The translations under genes were made by a program, and so were the position numbers. A stretch of DNA of 64,000 nucleotides from Paenibacillus wulumuqiensis (lineage in GTDB: Bacteria; Bacillota; Bacilli; Paenibacillales; Paenibacillaceae), in NCBI RefSeq assembly GCF_000971965.1, contig NZ_LAQP01000015.1, positions 124,001 to 188,000 on the forward strand, given 5' to 3'. This document shows, piece by piece, positions 26,514 to 34,702 of the stretch (position 1 is the stretch's first letter; the number at the start of each line of letters is the position of its first letter). A model generated the notes under the pieces. That model searched no databases. It was not told the DNA's origin and saw only the letters and a program-made list of their open reading frames with translations.

Positions 26514-27293
26514 TCAGCTGTCTTTGGCCGGTTGAAACGTAATCTTCAGCTGCTGCTCTGCCGCCGCTTCATACGCTTCGGCGAGTCCGGACTTTCGGAT
26601 ATCCTCCTTGGATACTTCGCGGTAGATTAGCTGAACATCAACCGATTCCCGTAAAGGAAACGGACTCAGCGTGATGATTCCCGGCTCCTGCCATTGCGGC
26701 ATAATCGTCTGGTGACCGGTAACATCCAGCTTTTTGCCGACAGCAAATCCGTCTTTCCACCAGTCCTGCTCCTCGCTCTTGTTGACACCCGGCTCATTCA
26801 GACAGGCATACAGCGACAGATCATCACACAGCTCCAGTACCGACCGGTGGTAGGCCAGCTCATCCTCTGCCGGAGAGAGCTGCTCCCGGATACGGTCCTG
26901 ACGTTCCTTTTCTTCCTGCAAAAAGGCCTGGCAAAATGGATCTTCCTCGCCATAATGACTAACCAGCGCCGTATAATGCATACTCGCCAGCATCGCCCCG
27001 TAAGCACTCATCTCTTCCAGCTGGCTGATGCCATAGCGGTAAAAGACCAGCTTGGCCGGCTCCGGGAAATTCATGAAGGTATACGGCTTCTGCTCCGCAT
27101 CATTCCATACCGGAATCTGATCCAGCGGAATCCAGCCCCGATCATGCTGTTCACAGCCCAGAATCACTTCATCCCAGCGCGTCGTCTCCCGGGTTGGGCC
27201 GGAATCCATATGTCTTGAGAATTCTCCGGACAGTCGTGCATGATCATGCTGACGGATCATAATAAAAGAATGTTCGCGCTCTCGGCATATCAT
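26514..27293 (-). CDS. DUF3891-family protein
   Basis: A 259-residue soluble protein, recognised as DUF3891 from MIRQHDHARLSGEFSRHM near the start, HDRGWIPLDQIPVWN, and the late helical part with LELCDDLSLYACL. Conserved His/Asp clusters (QHDHARL, EQHDRGW, HYTALVSHYG) suggest an HD-like metal site; this is inference, as no activity is known to me. It lies 57 bases after the AAC(3)-like gene on the same strand. Confidence 0.8.
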   Translation of the reverse strand: MICREREHSFIMIRQHDHARLSGEFSRHMDSGPTRETTRWDEVILGCEQHDRGWIPLDQIPVWNDAEQKPYTFMNFPEPAKLVFYRYGISQLEEMSAYGAMLASMHYTALVSHYGEEDPFCQAFLQEEKERQDRIREQLSPAEDELAYHRSVLELCDDLSLYACLNEPGVNKSEEQDWWKDGFAVGKKLDVTGHQTIMPQWQEPGIITLSPFPLRESVDVQLIYREVSKEDIRKSGLAEAYEAAAEQQLKITFQPAKDS

Positions 27294-27350
27294 AAGGATA
27301 ACCCCTCTCTCTAACCGATTATGTAAAAGATTTATACCTAATATATATCC

Positions 27351-28148
27351 TCAACGATGCGTTTCCAACCAGCCCACCGCGTAATCGACCAGTCCTTGCT
27401 GGGACAGCAGCCTGGCATCCGCCTGACCCATTTTGCCCTGCTTCCACAGATGTGGACAATCCTCTTCGAAGTCACTGCCGATTCGGTCAAAATCATCCGA
27501 GTCAAAGTTCAGATCCTTGAACGTAATCCACTGTTTCCCGGATTCCGTCATGACCGGTGCATTCATCTCGATCTGCTTTTTGCCATTCCAGTCGGCCATG
27601 AATTCGGCCAGATGAATCGACGTATTGGTCAGATAATCCGTGCCCAGCATGAGCACATGACCATCCGCATCATACAGCTTCTGAAGCGGAGAATCACTGC
27701 CCAGCCCATAGTCCAGTCCATGATCGGCCATCCACTCGCGTGCATAGGGGCCGCGAGCGGCGAATGAGACATGGGGATGACTGCTGCGAATGACGCCTCT
27801 TTGCTTGCGGAACGTCTCCACTATGACCCCCATCCCTGTCGGTACAGTAAAATCAGGATCATAGGCGGGTGTGCTCTCACAGATCAGATCCCACCATTTG
27901 GGATCGGCAGGCGGATATTTCCACAGCTTGGGGTGTGTCAGCTGTGAAGTCTGCGTCGGCACCATCAATGTGCCTTCTTCTCCCAGCACATGCTCCAACG
28001 CCAGAATCACGGTCTCCGCGCCGCCGGGAATCCACCCTCCGATACTTTTCAAGGAAGAATGCAGCAGAATATTCATGCCTGCCGTTACGCCAAGCGCCCG
28101 GAATTCGGCAGTTAACTGGTCAAAGCTAATCGGTCTTTCACTAATCAT
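27351..28148 (-). CDS. Aminoglycoside N3-acetyltransferase-like protein (YokD type)
   Basis: A 265-residue member of the AAC(3) family (antibiotic_NAT). Signatures: ILLHSSLKSIGGWIPGGAETVI, TLMVPTQTSQLTHPKLW, PTGMGVIVETFRKQRGVIRSSHPHVSFAARGP and LMLGTDYLTNTSIHLAEF. The family transfers acetyl groups to aminoglycosides or other amines; chromosomal relatives such as YokD often have no known resistance role, so resistance should not be assumed. Starts at ATG 28148 after a GGAGGAAG site. Confidence 0.86.
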   Translation of the reverse strand: MISERPISFDQLTAEFRALGVTAGMNILLHSSLKSIGGWIPGGAETVILALEHVLGEEGTLMVPTQTSQLTHPKLWKYPPADPKWWDLICESTPAYDPDFTVPTGMGVIVETFRKQRGVIRSSHPHVSFAARGPYAREWMADHGLDYGLGSDSPLQKLYDADGHVLMLGTDYLTNTSIHLAEFMADWNGKKQIEMNAPVMTESGKQWITFKDLNFDSDDFDRIGSDFEEDCPHLWKQGKMGQADARLLSQQGLVDYAVGWLETHR

Positions 28149-28175
28149 ATCGTCTTCCTCCGGTAATCATATGTA

Positions 28176-28241
28176 TAAAAAAGCGGGCTTCCGCGTTATA
28201 CGCGTCACCCGCTTGTGGGAAGAGCAGTCGCCTGCTCTTCG
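28176..28241 (-). terminator. Double hairpin terminator after sdhB
   Basis: On the minus strand a first hairpin (GAAGAGCAG/CTGCTCTTC, 28220-28241) is followed by AGCGGG...CCCGCT (28180-28213) and a T run. It ends the sdh operon. Confidence 0.82.
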
Positions 28242-28265
28242 TATTATGCTGCTGGCTGTAGACTA

Positions 28266-29054
28266 TTATACACTCAACCAGCGCTTGAACATACGTTTGT
28301 TGGTTTCTTTGTTCAGGTCGGCAATCGAAGTGGTGAGCGGAATTCCTTTTGGACAGGAACGCACACAGTTCTGCGAGTTACCGCAGGCTTCGATACCACC
28401 TTCGCCCATAATGGCATCCAGACGCTCTTCGGCGTTCATTTCACCTGTCGGATGGGCATTGAACAGACGAACCTGGGACAACGGCGCAGGGCCGATGAAG
28501 TCGGTTTTGTCATTCACATTCGGACAGGCTTCCAGGCAGACCCCGCAGGTCATGCATTTGGACAGTTCATACGCCCATTGACGTTTGTTCTCCGCCATGC
28601 GTGGACCCGGACCCAGATCATACGTGCCATCGATCGGAATCCATGCTTTTACCTTTTTCAGTGCACCGAACATCCGGCTGCGGTCAATGACGAGGTCACG
28701 GACAACAGGGAATGTCTTCATCGGCGCTACTGTGATCGGCTGCTCCAGCTTGTCGACCAGAGACGAGCAGGCCTGACGCGGCTTGCCGTTGATGACCATG
28801 GAACAGGCACCGCATACTTCTTCCAGGCAGTTCGATTCCCAGCATACCGGAGCGGTGTCTTTGCCGCCGCTGTTGACCGGGTTGCGCTGAATCTCCATCA
28901 GCGCACTGATTACGTTCATGCCGGGACGATACGGTAATTCAAATTCTTCCGTATAGGATGAGCCTTCCGGCTTGTCCTGACGGGTGATGACAAACTTCAC
29001 TTTGCGGCCGGTCTGCTGTGTGGTTTGATTCTCGGTTGAAACTGCTTCCGCCAT
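28266..29054 (-). CDS. sdhB: Succinate dehydrogenase iron-sulfur subunit
   Basis: A 262-residue SdhB. The [2Fe-2S] ligands are in CWESNCLEEVCGAC...C, and the [4Fe-4S]/[3Fe-4S] ligands in CMTCGVCLEACP and CGNSQNCVRSCPKG. It passes electrons from the SdhA flavin to menaquinone through the cytochrome SdhC. Last gene of sdhCAB, 99 bases after sdhA, with GAAGGGGGC before its start. Confidence 0.97.
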   Translation of the reverse strand: MAEAVSTENQTTQQTGRKVKFVITRQDKPEGSSYTEEFELPYRPGMNVISALMEIQRNPVNSGGKDTAPVCWESNCLEEVCGACSMVINGKPRQACSSLVDKLEQPITVAPMKTFPVVRDLVIDRSRMFGALKKVKAWIPIDGTYDLGPGPRMAENKRQWAYELSKCMTCGVCLEACPNVNDKTDFIGPAPLSQVRLFNAHPTGEMNAEERLDAIMGEGGIEACGNSQNCVRSCPKGIPLTTSIADLNKETNKRMFKRWLSV

Positions 29055-29153
29055 GGGTAATGCCCCCTTCTATCATTCACATTAATCTGAGTGTTCATAC
29101 GATATACTCACGACATGTCAATTGTATTCCAAGTGACGGCTCCGGACGGCTAA

Positions 29154-30896
29154 TCAGCTTTTGGAGTAGTCACGCACACGAGGAGGGATCAGGGACACAT
29201 CGACTTCTTCATATGAAATCTGTGGTCCATCCGGTGTCCAGGTGGCTTTGGTTGTTTTGAGGAAGTCTTCATCGTTACGGACCGGGAAGTCAGGCTTGTA
29301 GTGGGCTCCGCGGCTCTCGTCACGCAGCAGCGCACCGAGGGTCATCGCTTCAGCCAGTTCCAGCATGTTCCACAGCTGACGGGTAAAGGCCACTCCCTGG
29401 TTGGTCCAGCGGGAGGAGTCATTCACGTCAATGCTGCCATAACGCTGTTTGAGTTCCTTAATCTTATTTATCGTCGCCTGCAGCTTATCATTGTAGCGTA
29501 CAACCGTCATATTATCCGTCATCCACTCGCCAAGTTCCTTGTGGATCACGTAAGCATTTTCTTTACCATTCATGCCAAGCAGACGCTCATATTTCTCTTC
29601 CTGCTGCTTGCGCGCCTGGTCGAACAGGCTTGTTGGCAGATCGGCAGAGGATTTTTTGAGGCCTTTGACATATTCGACCGCTTTCGGTCCCGCTACCATA
29701 CCGCCGTAGATCGCGGACAGCAGGGAGTTGGCTCCGAGACGGTTGGCACCATGATACTGGTACTCGCACTCGCCGGCAGCGAACAGACCCGGAATATTGG
29801 TCATCTGGTTATAATCGACCCACATGCCGCCCATGGAATAATGGACTGCCGGGAAGATCTTCATTGGAATCTTGCGTGGATCATCGCCCATGAATTTCTC
29901 ATAGATCTCGATAATGCCGCCGAGTTTGACGTCGAGTTCTTTTGGATCTTTGTGGGACAGATCCAGGTAGACCATATTCTCGCCATTAACGCCGAGCTTC
30001 TGGTTAACACAGACGTCGAAGATTTCACGGGTAGCGATATCACGCGGCACCAGGTTACCGTAGGAAGGATATTTCTCCTCCAGGAAGTACCATGGCTTGC
30101 CATCTTTGTACGTCCAGATCCGTCCGCCTTCACCACGAGCCGATTCGGACATCAGGCGCAGCTTGTCGTCGCCGGGAATGGCTGTCGGGTGAATCTGGAT
30201 AAACTCACCGTTGGCATAATGAACGCCCTGCTGATACACAGCGCTCGCTGCCGTACCGGTGTTGATGACCGAGTTGGTCGTTTTGCCGAAAATAATACCA
30301 GGACCACCACTCGCCAGAATAACCGCATCGGCGCCAAACGTAACGATTTCCATGGAGCGCAGATTCTGAGCGGAAATACCGCGGCAGACGCCTTCATCAT
30401 CCAGTACGGCATTCAGGAATTCCCAGTTTTCGTACTTGGTCACGAGGCCGGCTGTCTCCCAGCGGCGCGCCTGCTCATCGAGTGCGTACAGCAGCTGCTG
30501 ACCGGTTGTTGCACCAGCAAAAGCGGTACGGTGATGCTTGGTGCCGCCGAAGCGGCGGAAGTCCAGCAGACCCTCCGGGGTACGGTTGAACATAACGCCC
30601 ATCCGGTCCATGAGGTGAATGATACCAGGTGCGGCATCACACATCGCTTTGACCGGAGGCTGGTTGGCGAGGAAGTCACCACCGTACACGCTGTCATCGA
30701 AATGCAGCCACGGTGAGTCGCCTTCCCCTTTGGTATTAACTGCACCGTTGATGCCGCCCTGCGCACATACGGAGTGCGAACGCTTCACCGGTACGAGTGA
30801 GAATAAGTGAACGTGAACGCCGGCTTCCGCCGCTTTAACGGTAGCCATCAGACCGGCCAGACCGCCGCCCACGATAATGATATTGGATGTTGCCAT
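29154..30896 (-). CDS. sdhA: Succinate dehydrogenase flavoprotein subunit
   Basis: A 580-residue SdhA. The N-terminal dinucleotide motif is IIVGGGLAGLMATVKAAEAG; HSVCAQGGING is the flavin-attachment region; HRTAFAGATTGQQLLYALD and YANGEFIQIHPTAIPG shape the active site; SESARGEGGRIW and GGMWVDYNQMTNIPGLFAAGECEYQYHGANRLGANSLL follow (given here only as landmarks of the capping and FAD domains). Oxidises succinate to fumarate. Preceded by a GGGGAGGG site, 128 bases after sdhC. Confidence 0.97.
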   Translation of the reverse strand: MATSNIIIVGGGLAGLMATVKAAEAGVHVHLFSLVPVKRSHSVCAQGGINGAVNTKGEGDSPWLHFDDSVYGGDFLANQPPVKAMCDAAPGIIHLMDRMGVMFNRTPEGLLDFRRFGGTKHHRTAFAGATTGQQLLYALDEQARRWETAGLVTKYENWEFLNAVLDDEGVCRGISAQNLRSMEIVTFGADAVILASGGPGIIFGKTTNSVINTGTAASAVYQQGVHYANGEFIQIHPTAIPGDDKLRLMSESARGEGGRIWTYKDGKPWYFLEEKYPSYGNLVPRDIATREIFDVCVNQKLGVNGENMVYLDLSHKDPKELDVKLGGIIEIYEKFMGDDPRKIPMKIFPAVHYSMGGMWVDYNQMTNIPGLFAAGECEYQYHGANRLGANSLLSAIYGGMVAGPKAVEYVKGLKKSSADLPTSLFDQARKQQEEKYERLLGMNGKENAYVIHKELGEWMTDNMTVVRYNDKLQATINKIKELKQRYGSIDVNDSSRWTNQGVAFTRQLWNMLELAEAMTLGALLRDESRGAHYKPDFPVRNDEDFLKTTKATWTPDGPQISYEEVDVSLIPPRVRDYSKS

Positions 30897-31024
30897 AAGA
30901 AATTACCCTCCCCTTTAACCTGCTTGCCCCTGACTGGCTGTGAATGCCATTCGCTGCATACCGTCACACCCTTTCAGGCACTGCAGACGATACAACGAAA
31001 TGGACTGCACAGCAGCAGGGTCAT

Positions 31025-31693
31025 TTATGCGATAAAATGACGAATGCTTTGAAATGCAACGGTTGGGTCTTGGAATTCCATATTACGGAATGCTACCAGA
31101 GACAGAACGAACATAATCGATACGATCACAAACAGCGCCATACAGATGTATGAAGAAACGCGCTGCGATCTTGGTCCTACCGTGATCCCCCAGGTAACGA
31201 GGAACGACCAGAGTCCATTGGCAAAGTGGAACGAAGCCGCTACCACACCAATCGTATACAGCACGAATGTTGCCGGATTGGTGACGATATTGTGCATGAC
31301 TCCACCCAGCTGCTCATGCGTTACATTACCAAGCGCAACCTGGAAGCGGGTATCGTATACGTGCCATGCGATGTAGATAAAAGTAATAACACCGGTCACA
31401 CGCTGAAGCGTATAGCGCCAGTTGCGCTCATTTCCATAATGAGCATTGTTCGGCTTGGCCTGATATGCGATATACAGACCATAGATGCCGTGATAGAGCA
31501 GCGGAAGGAAAATAAAAAAGGTCTCCAGAACCAGTACAAGTGGCAGACCATTTAGAAATTCCACTCCGGCATCAAAAGATTCCTTTCCTCCTTCATAGGC
31601 AGAAAAGTTGGTGATCATATGCTCCAGAAAAAATAAACCGAGCGGAATGACCCCGAGCAGCGAATGCAGCCTTCTGGCGTAAAAGCCTTTCAT
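31025..31693 (-). CDS. sdhC: Succinate dehydrogenase cytochrome b558 subunit
   Basis: A 222-residue membrane anchor of the five-helix Bacillus type that binds two haems b; His residues in the membrane segments (LEHMITNF, YHGIYGLY, IAWHVYDTRFQ, SFHFANGLWSF) are the likely axial ligands. This anchor reduces menaquinone. First gene of sdhCAB, after AAAGGGGAACG. Divergent from a LysR-type regulator. Confidence 0.95.
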   Translation of the reverse strand: MKGFYARRLHSLLGVIPLGLFFLEHMITNFSAYEGGKESFDAGVEFLNGLPLVLVLETFFIFLPLLYHGIYGLYIAYQAKPNNAHYGNERNWRYTLQRVTGVITFIYIAWHVYDTRFQVALGNVTHEQLGGVMHNIVTNPATFVLYTIGVVAASFHFANGLWSFLVTWGITVGPRSQRVSSYICMALFVIVSIMFVLSLVAFRNMEFQDPTVAFQSIRHFIA

Positions 31694-31863
31694 GAATGAC
31701 GTTCCCCTTTCCTAATAAGAGCGTTTTCATATCGACAGGCATATTGAAATGCCGCCTAGACCCGGACGGACAGGCAAGTATCGGACCTCTGTCCATCCTT
31801 GCTAGGAAGTTCCCCATCTTCCGTAGCTTTACAGCTTGTTCACGACTGTAAATAAGGTGTCCA

Positions 31864-31891
31864 ATTATGCAATATCTTTCTTCCGTGAAAA
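31864..31891 (-). promoter_or_regulatory. Probable promoter of sdhCAB
   Basis: On the minus strand TTTTCA (31886-31891), a 16-base spacer and CATAAT (31864-31869). The -10 is one base from consensus; the -35 is weak, which would fit an activator. The leader before sdhC would be about 165 bases. Confidence 0.45.
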
Positions 31892-31895
31892 GATA

Positions 31896-31918
31896 TTCAC
31901 ATAACGTTCGTATGTGAA
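31896..31918. promoter_or_regulatory. Palindrome between sdhC and the LysR gene
   Basis: TTCACATA and TATGTGAA are perfect inverted eight-base arms around seven bases. It lies directly upstream of the proposed sdhC -35 box and about 40 bases upstream of the LysR -10 box, a position where a LysR protein would control both. Confidence 0.6.
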
Positions 31919-31931
31919 CAAGTTGTGTCGC

Positions 31932-31961
31932 TTTTTATGTTACTCTAATTTGGCTTATAAT
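31932..31961 (+). promoter_or_regulatory. Possible promoter of the LysR gene beside sdh
   Basis: A perfect TATAAT (31956-31961) with a poor T-rich -35 (31932-31937) about 65 bases before the start codon. Confidence 0.4.
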
Positions 31962-32025
31962 GGAATTGCAATATAATTATTAAATGTTATAACTTTTTTG
32001 CATAAGAGAGGAGATTATTTCCCAG

Positions 32026-32994
32026 ATGATAGAAGATTTAGATGTTTTTGCTGTCGTTGTCGAGCAATCCAGTCTGAATCAAGCGTCCCGGCTGCTGAAT
32101 TTATCACAGCCTGCACTCTCCCGCAAAATAGCCAAATTGGAGTCACAATTGGGGGTTGCCCTGTTTAACCGCAACGGCAAACGGCTGGAGCTGACCGCTA
32201 TCGGGCGGCTGACCTATACGTTTGCCCTGGAACAGCGTCAGCAGCAGCTGCGCTTCCTCCAGAGCCTCAACCGTTACAAGTCCGAGGAACAGACGACAGT
32301 GACGTTTGGAGCCAGCCTGACCACCCTGCAGACGACCATGCCCCCGCTCGTACGCAGCTTTACCGAGAAACATCCGTATGCCGAGGTCAAGCTCATTACA
32401 GGCAAGACGCACGAGATTGTCAATGACATTCGTGACAAACGTGCCGATATCGGCATCGTTGCTTCTTCCATCCATGAGTCGGGACTTGTCTGTGCGCCGC
32501 TGTTTGACGATCATCTGGAACTGGTACTGCCCAAAAGTCATATTCTGGCCAGCAAAAAGCAGCCCGACATGCAGGATCTGCAGGGGCTGCCGATGATTAT
32601 GTTCTCCAAGGGTACCTGGTATCGCAAACTGATCGATGATGTCTTTCACCGATATATGATCATGCCGGATCTGCGCATGGAGATCGATTCGTTTGAGGCG
32701 ATCGTACGGCTGCTGCCGATCTGTATGGCGGCAGCGCTGCTGCCCCGCTCCTATATCGGTGAACAGCTGCTGTCGAGCAACGAGCTGGTCTCTCTGCATA
32801 TTCCGGAGCTGGAGCAGACACGCCGTACGACCTGCCTTATTTATAATGAAGCGGCCGAGCTGGGATCAGCGGCACGCCAGTGGATCGCCGATACGACCGC
32901 CCGGTTTGACGATTCCTCACGGATGATCAAGGATGCGAATATCCGTGTAGCCGATACGCCTCCCCGGCTCGAAAATGAAGAGTGGTCGCCATAG
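32026..32994 (+). CDS. LysR-family regulator divergent from sdhCAB
   Basis: A 322-residue LysR protein. Helix-turn-helix is VVVEQSSLNQASRLLNLSQPALSRKIAKLE; the effector domain begins near TVTFGASLTTLQTTMPPLV. The C-terminal 30 residues are polar and extend past the usual end. GAGAGGAGA lies about 11 bases before the ATG. Its divergent placement beside sdhCAB, with a palindrome between, suggests control of succinate dehydrogenase and itself, comparable in style to CcpC control of citrate-cycle genes; this is inference. Confidence 0.88.
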   Translation: MIEDLDVFAVVVEQSSLNQASRLLNLSQPALSRKIAKLESQLGVALFNRNGKRLELTAIGRLTYTFALEQRQQQLRFLQSLNRYKSEEQTTVTFGASLTTLQTTMPPLVRSFTEKHPYAEVKLITGKTHEIVNDIRDKRADIGIVASSIHESGLVCAPLFDDHLELVLPKSHILASKKQPDMQDLQGLPMIMFSKGTWYRKLIDDVFHRYMIMPDLRMEIDSFEAIVRLLPICMAAALLPRSYIGEQLLSSNELVSLHIPELEQTRRTTCLIYNEAAELGSAARQWIADTTARFDDSSRMIKDANIRVADTPPRLENEEWSP

Positions 32995-33060
32995 GATCAT
33001 TTTCATTTGGCTGAATATCCCCGTACAAATATGATACCCTGCAGATGATCAGGCAGGTAA

Positions 33061-34413
33061 TCAGCCGATCATGATCTTGCCTTCGGCATAGCGGAAAGGT
33101 TCTTTCTCCTGCTTTGGTGCCAGCGCATAAGCGAGCGTGATCAGCCCGACCCGACCGGCAAACATCAACAGGCAGATGAGCAGCTTGCCGACCACTGTCA
33201 AATGCGGTGTCAGTCCAAGTGACAACCCGACTGTACCGAATGCCGAAGTGACCTCGAACAATACGGTCAGGAAATCCGCCGTCTCTGTCATGCTGAGGAT
33301 CATCGTCGCTGTCATGACCAGTACGAGCGCAAAGATAACAATTGTCAGCGCCTTGAAAATGCGTTCCTGACCCAGACGGAAGCGGAACAGCACGACATCC
33401 TTGCGTCCGCGCAGCATGGCAAGCACTGCGCCAAACATCAGCAGAATCGTCGTCGTCTTGACCCCGCCGGCCGTGGAACCCGGCGAACCGCCGATAAACA
33501 TGAATATAATGGTCAGCAGCAGGGTGGCCTGCCGCAACTGGGTCAGATCAACCGTATTGGCTCCGGCTGTACGGGTCGTCGTGGAGTGGAACAACGACGC
33601 CCAGAACTTGCCGCCCCAGCCCAGTTTGCCGAGTGTCCCCGGATTGGAGAATTCGAACAGAAACACAAGCACAAATCCGGTTGTAAGCAGAATCCCTGTC
33701 ATCAGCAGTACCGATTTGGTGTGCAGGGACAGTCTGCGATTTTTGCGGAATTCGATCAGGTCCGACAGTACCACAAATCCGAGACCGCCGAGTACAATCA
33801 GCAGAATTGCCACCAGATTCATGATCGGATCGTCAACATACCCGGTCAGACTCCGGTAATCACCAAACAGGTCAAACCCGGCATTGTTAAACAGCGATAC
33901 GGCATGAAACATTCCAAAAAACACAGCCTGCCCGGGAGGATGATCCATCATCAGCCGCAGGCTGAACAGTACCGCACCGACCAGCTCAATCGCAAAGGAA
34001 TAATAAAGTACCTTTTTGATCAGACGGACGATGCCCTCCATATCGCCCTGATTCATCGACTCCTGCAGAATCAGACGTTCCCGAAGGGAGATTCGGCGGC
34101 GGAATACCAGCGCAATCAGCGTCGCCATCGTCATAAAGCCCAGACCCCCGATCTGGATCAGACACATGATGACCGTCTGGCCAAAGGTAGTGAAAAATGT
34201 TCCCGTATCCACAACAACCAGGCCGGTTACACAGGTAGCCGACGTAGCGGTAAAGAACGCATTCAAAAAGCTCATTCCCACGCCGTCTTGATGCGACTCG
34301 GGCAGCATCAGCAGCGCGGTTCCCAGCAAAATAATGGTGGCATAGCCCAGCGCCAGAATACGCGGCGGCGTCCATGCTCTGGCATTGGGTTTTAACTTCA
34401 AATTCATCTTCAA
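33061..34413 (-). CDS. ktrB: Potassium-uptake channel subunit KtrB/KtrD
   Basis: About 450 residues of the TrkH/KtrB fold with four pore repeats. Selectivity-loop sequences: TSATCVTGL, SLFNNAGFD, TTTRTAGANT and TSAFGTVGLS. The intracellular gating loop before the fourth repeat (GGSPGSTAGGVKTTTI) is typical. It imports K+ (with Na+ coupling) when bound to a KtrA/KtrC ring, which is not encoded in the window. AGAGGTG is eight bases before TTG 34413; in-frame ATGs at 34440 and 34407 have no well-spaced site. Monocistronic. Confidence 0.93.
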   Translation of the reverse strand: MKMNLKLKPNARAWTPPRILALGYATIILLGTALLMLPESHQDGVGMSFLNAFFTATSATCVTGLVVVDTGTFFTTFGQTVIMCLIQIGGLGFMTMATLIALVFRRRISLRERLILQESMNQGDMEGIVRLIKKVLYYSFAIELVGAVLFSLRLMMDHPPGQAVFFGMFHAVSLFNNAGFDLFGDYRSLTGYVDDPIMNLVAILLIVLGGLGFVVLSDLIEFRKNRRLSLHTKSVLLMTGILLTTGFVLVFLFEFSNPGTLGKLGWGGKFWASLFHSTTTRTAGANTVDLTQLRQATLLLTIIFMFIGGSPGSTAGGVKTTTILLMFGAVLAMLRGRKDVVLFRFRLGQERIFKALTIVIFALVLVMTATMILSMTETADFLTVLFEVTSAFGTVGLSLGLTPHLTVVGKLLICLLMFAGRVGLITLAYALAPKQEKEPFRYAEGKIMIG

Positions 34414-34538
34414 CGTATGTACACCTCTGTTCACTTTCATTAATGGTATTCATAAGCATCCATATGCGTGTATATTATGATAGCTTCACCTGTCGGATGT
34501 CTTTCTATCGCAGATATTGCCAATTGGGATGCTTAATG

Positions 34539-34567
34539 ATTATAAGCCCTGTCTTACCGGACTACAA
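34539..34567 (-). promoter_or_regulatory. Promoter of ktrB
   Basis: TTGTAG (34562-34567), 17 bases, TATAAT (34539-34544) on the minus strand. The leader would be about 120 bases; no c-di-AMP riboswitch core was recognised in it. Confidence 0.65.
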
Positions 34568-34628
34568 AGCTATTTTGCAATAGTTTACAGATTACGCTAA
34601 ACTTGCATTATCTGCGCCTTTTTTCGCA

Positions 34629-34656
34629 TTGTACCTGAATCCTTTCTTTATATAAA
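34629..34656 (+). promoter_or_regulatory. Promoter of the CPBP protease gene
   Basis: TTGTAC (34629-34634), 16 bases, TATAAA (34651-34656), about 46 bases before the start codon. Confidence 0.55.
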
Positions 34657-34702
34657 AGGCGACAGAACGGACAAATGACATGATTACACCAAGGAGGAAC
34701 TT

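Noticed and set aside
29301-30716. A 471-codon plus-strand frame opposite sdhA
   Set aside because: sdhA is unmistakable; the reverse frame is a shadow.
34414-34538. c-di-AMP (ydaO) riboswitch before ktrB
   Set aside because: The leader is only about 120 bases and none of the conserved core blocks was found.
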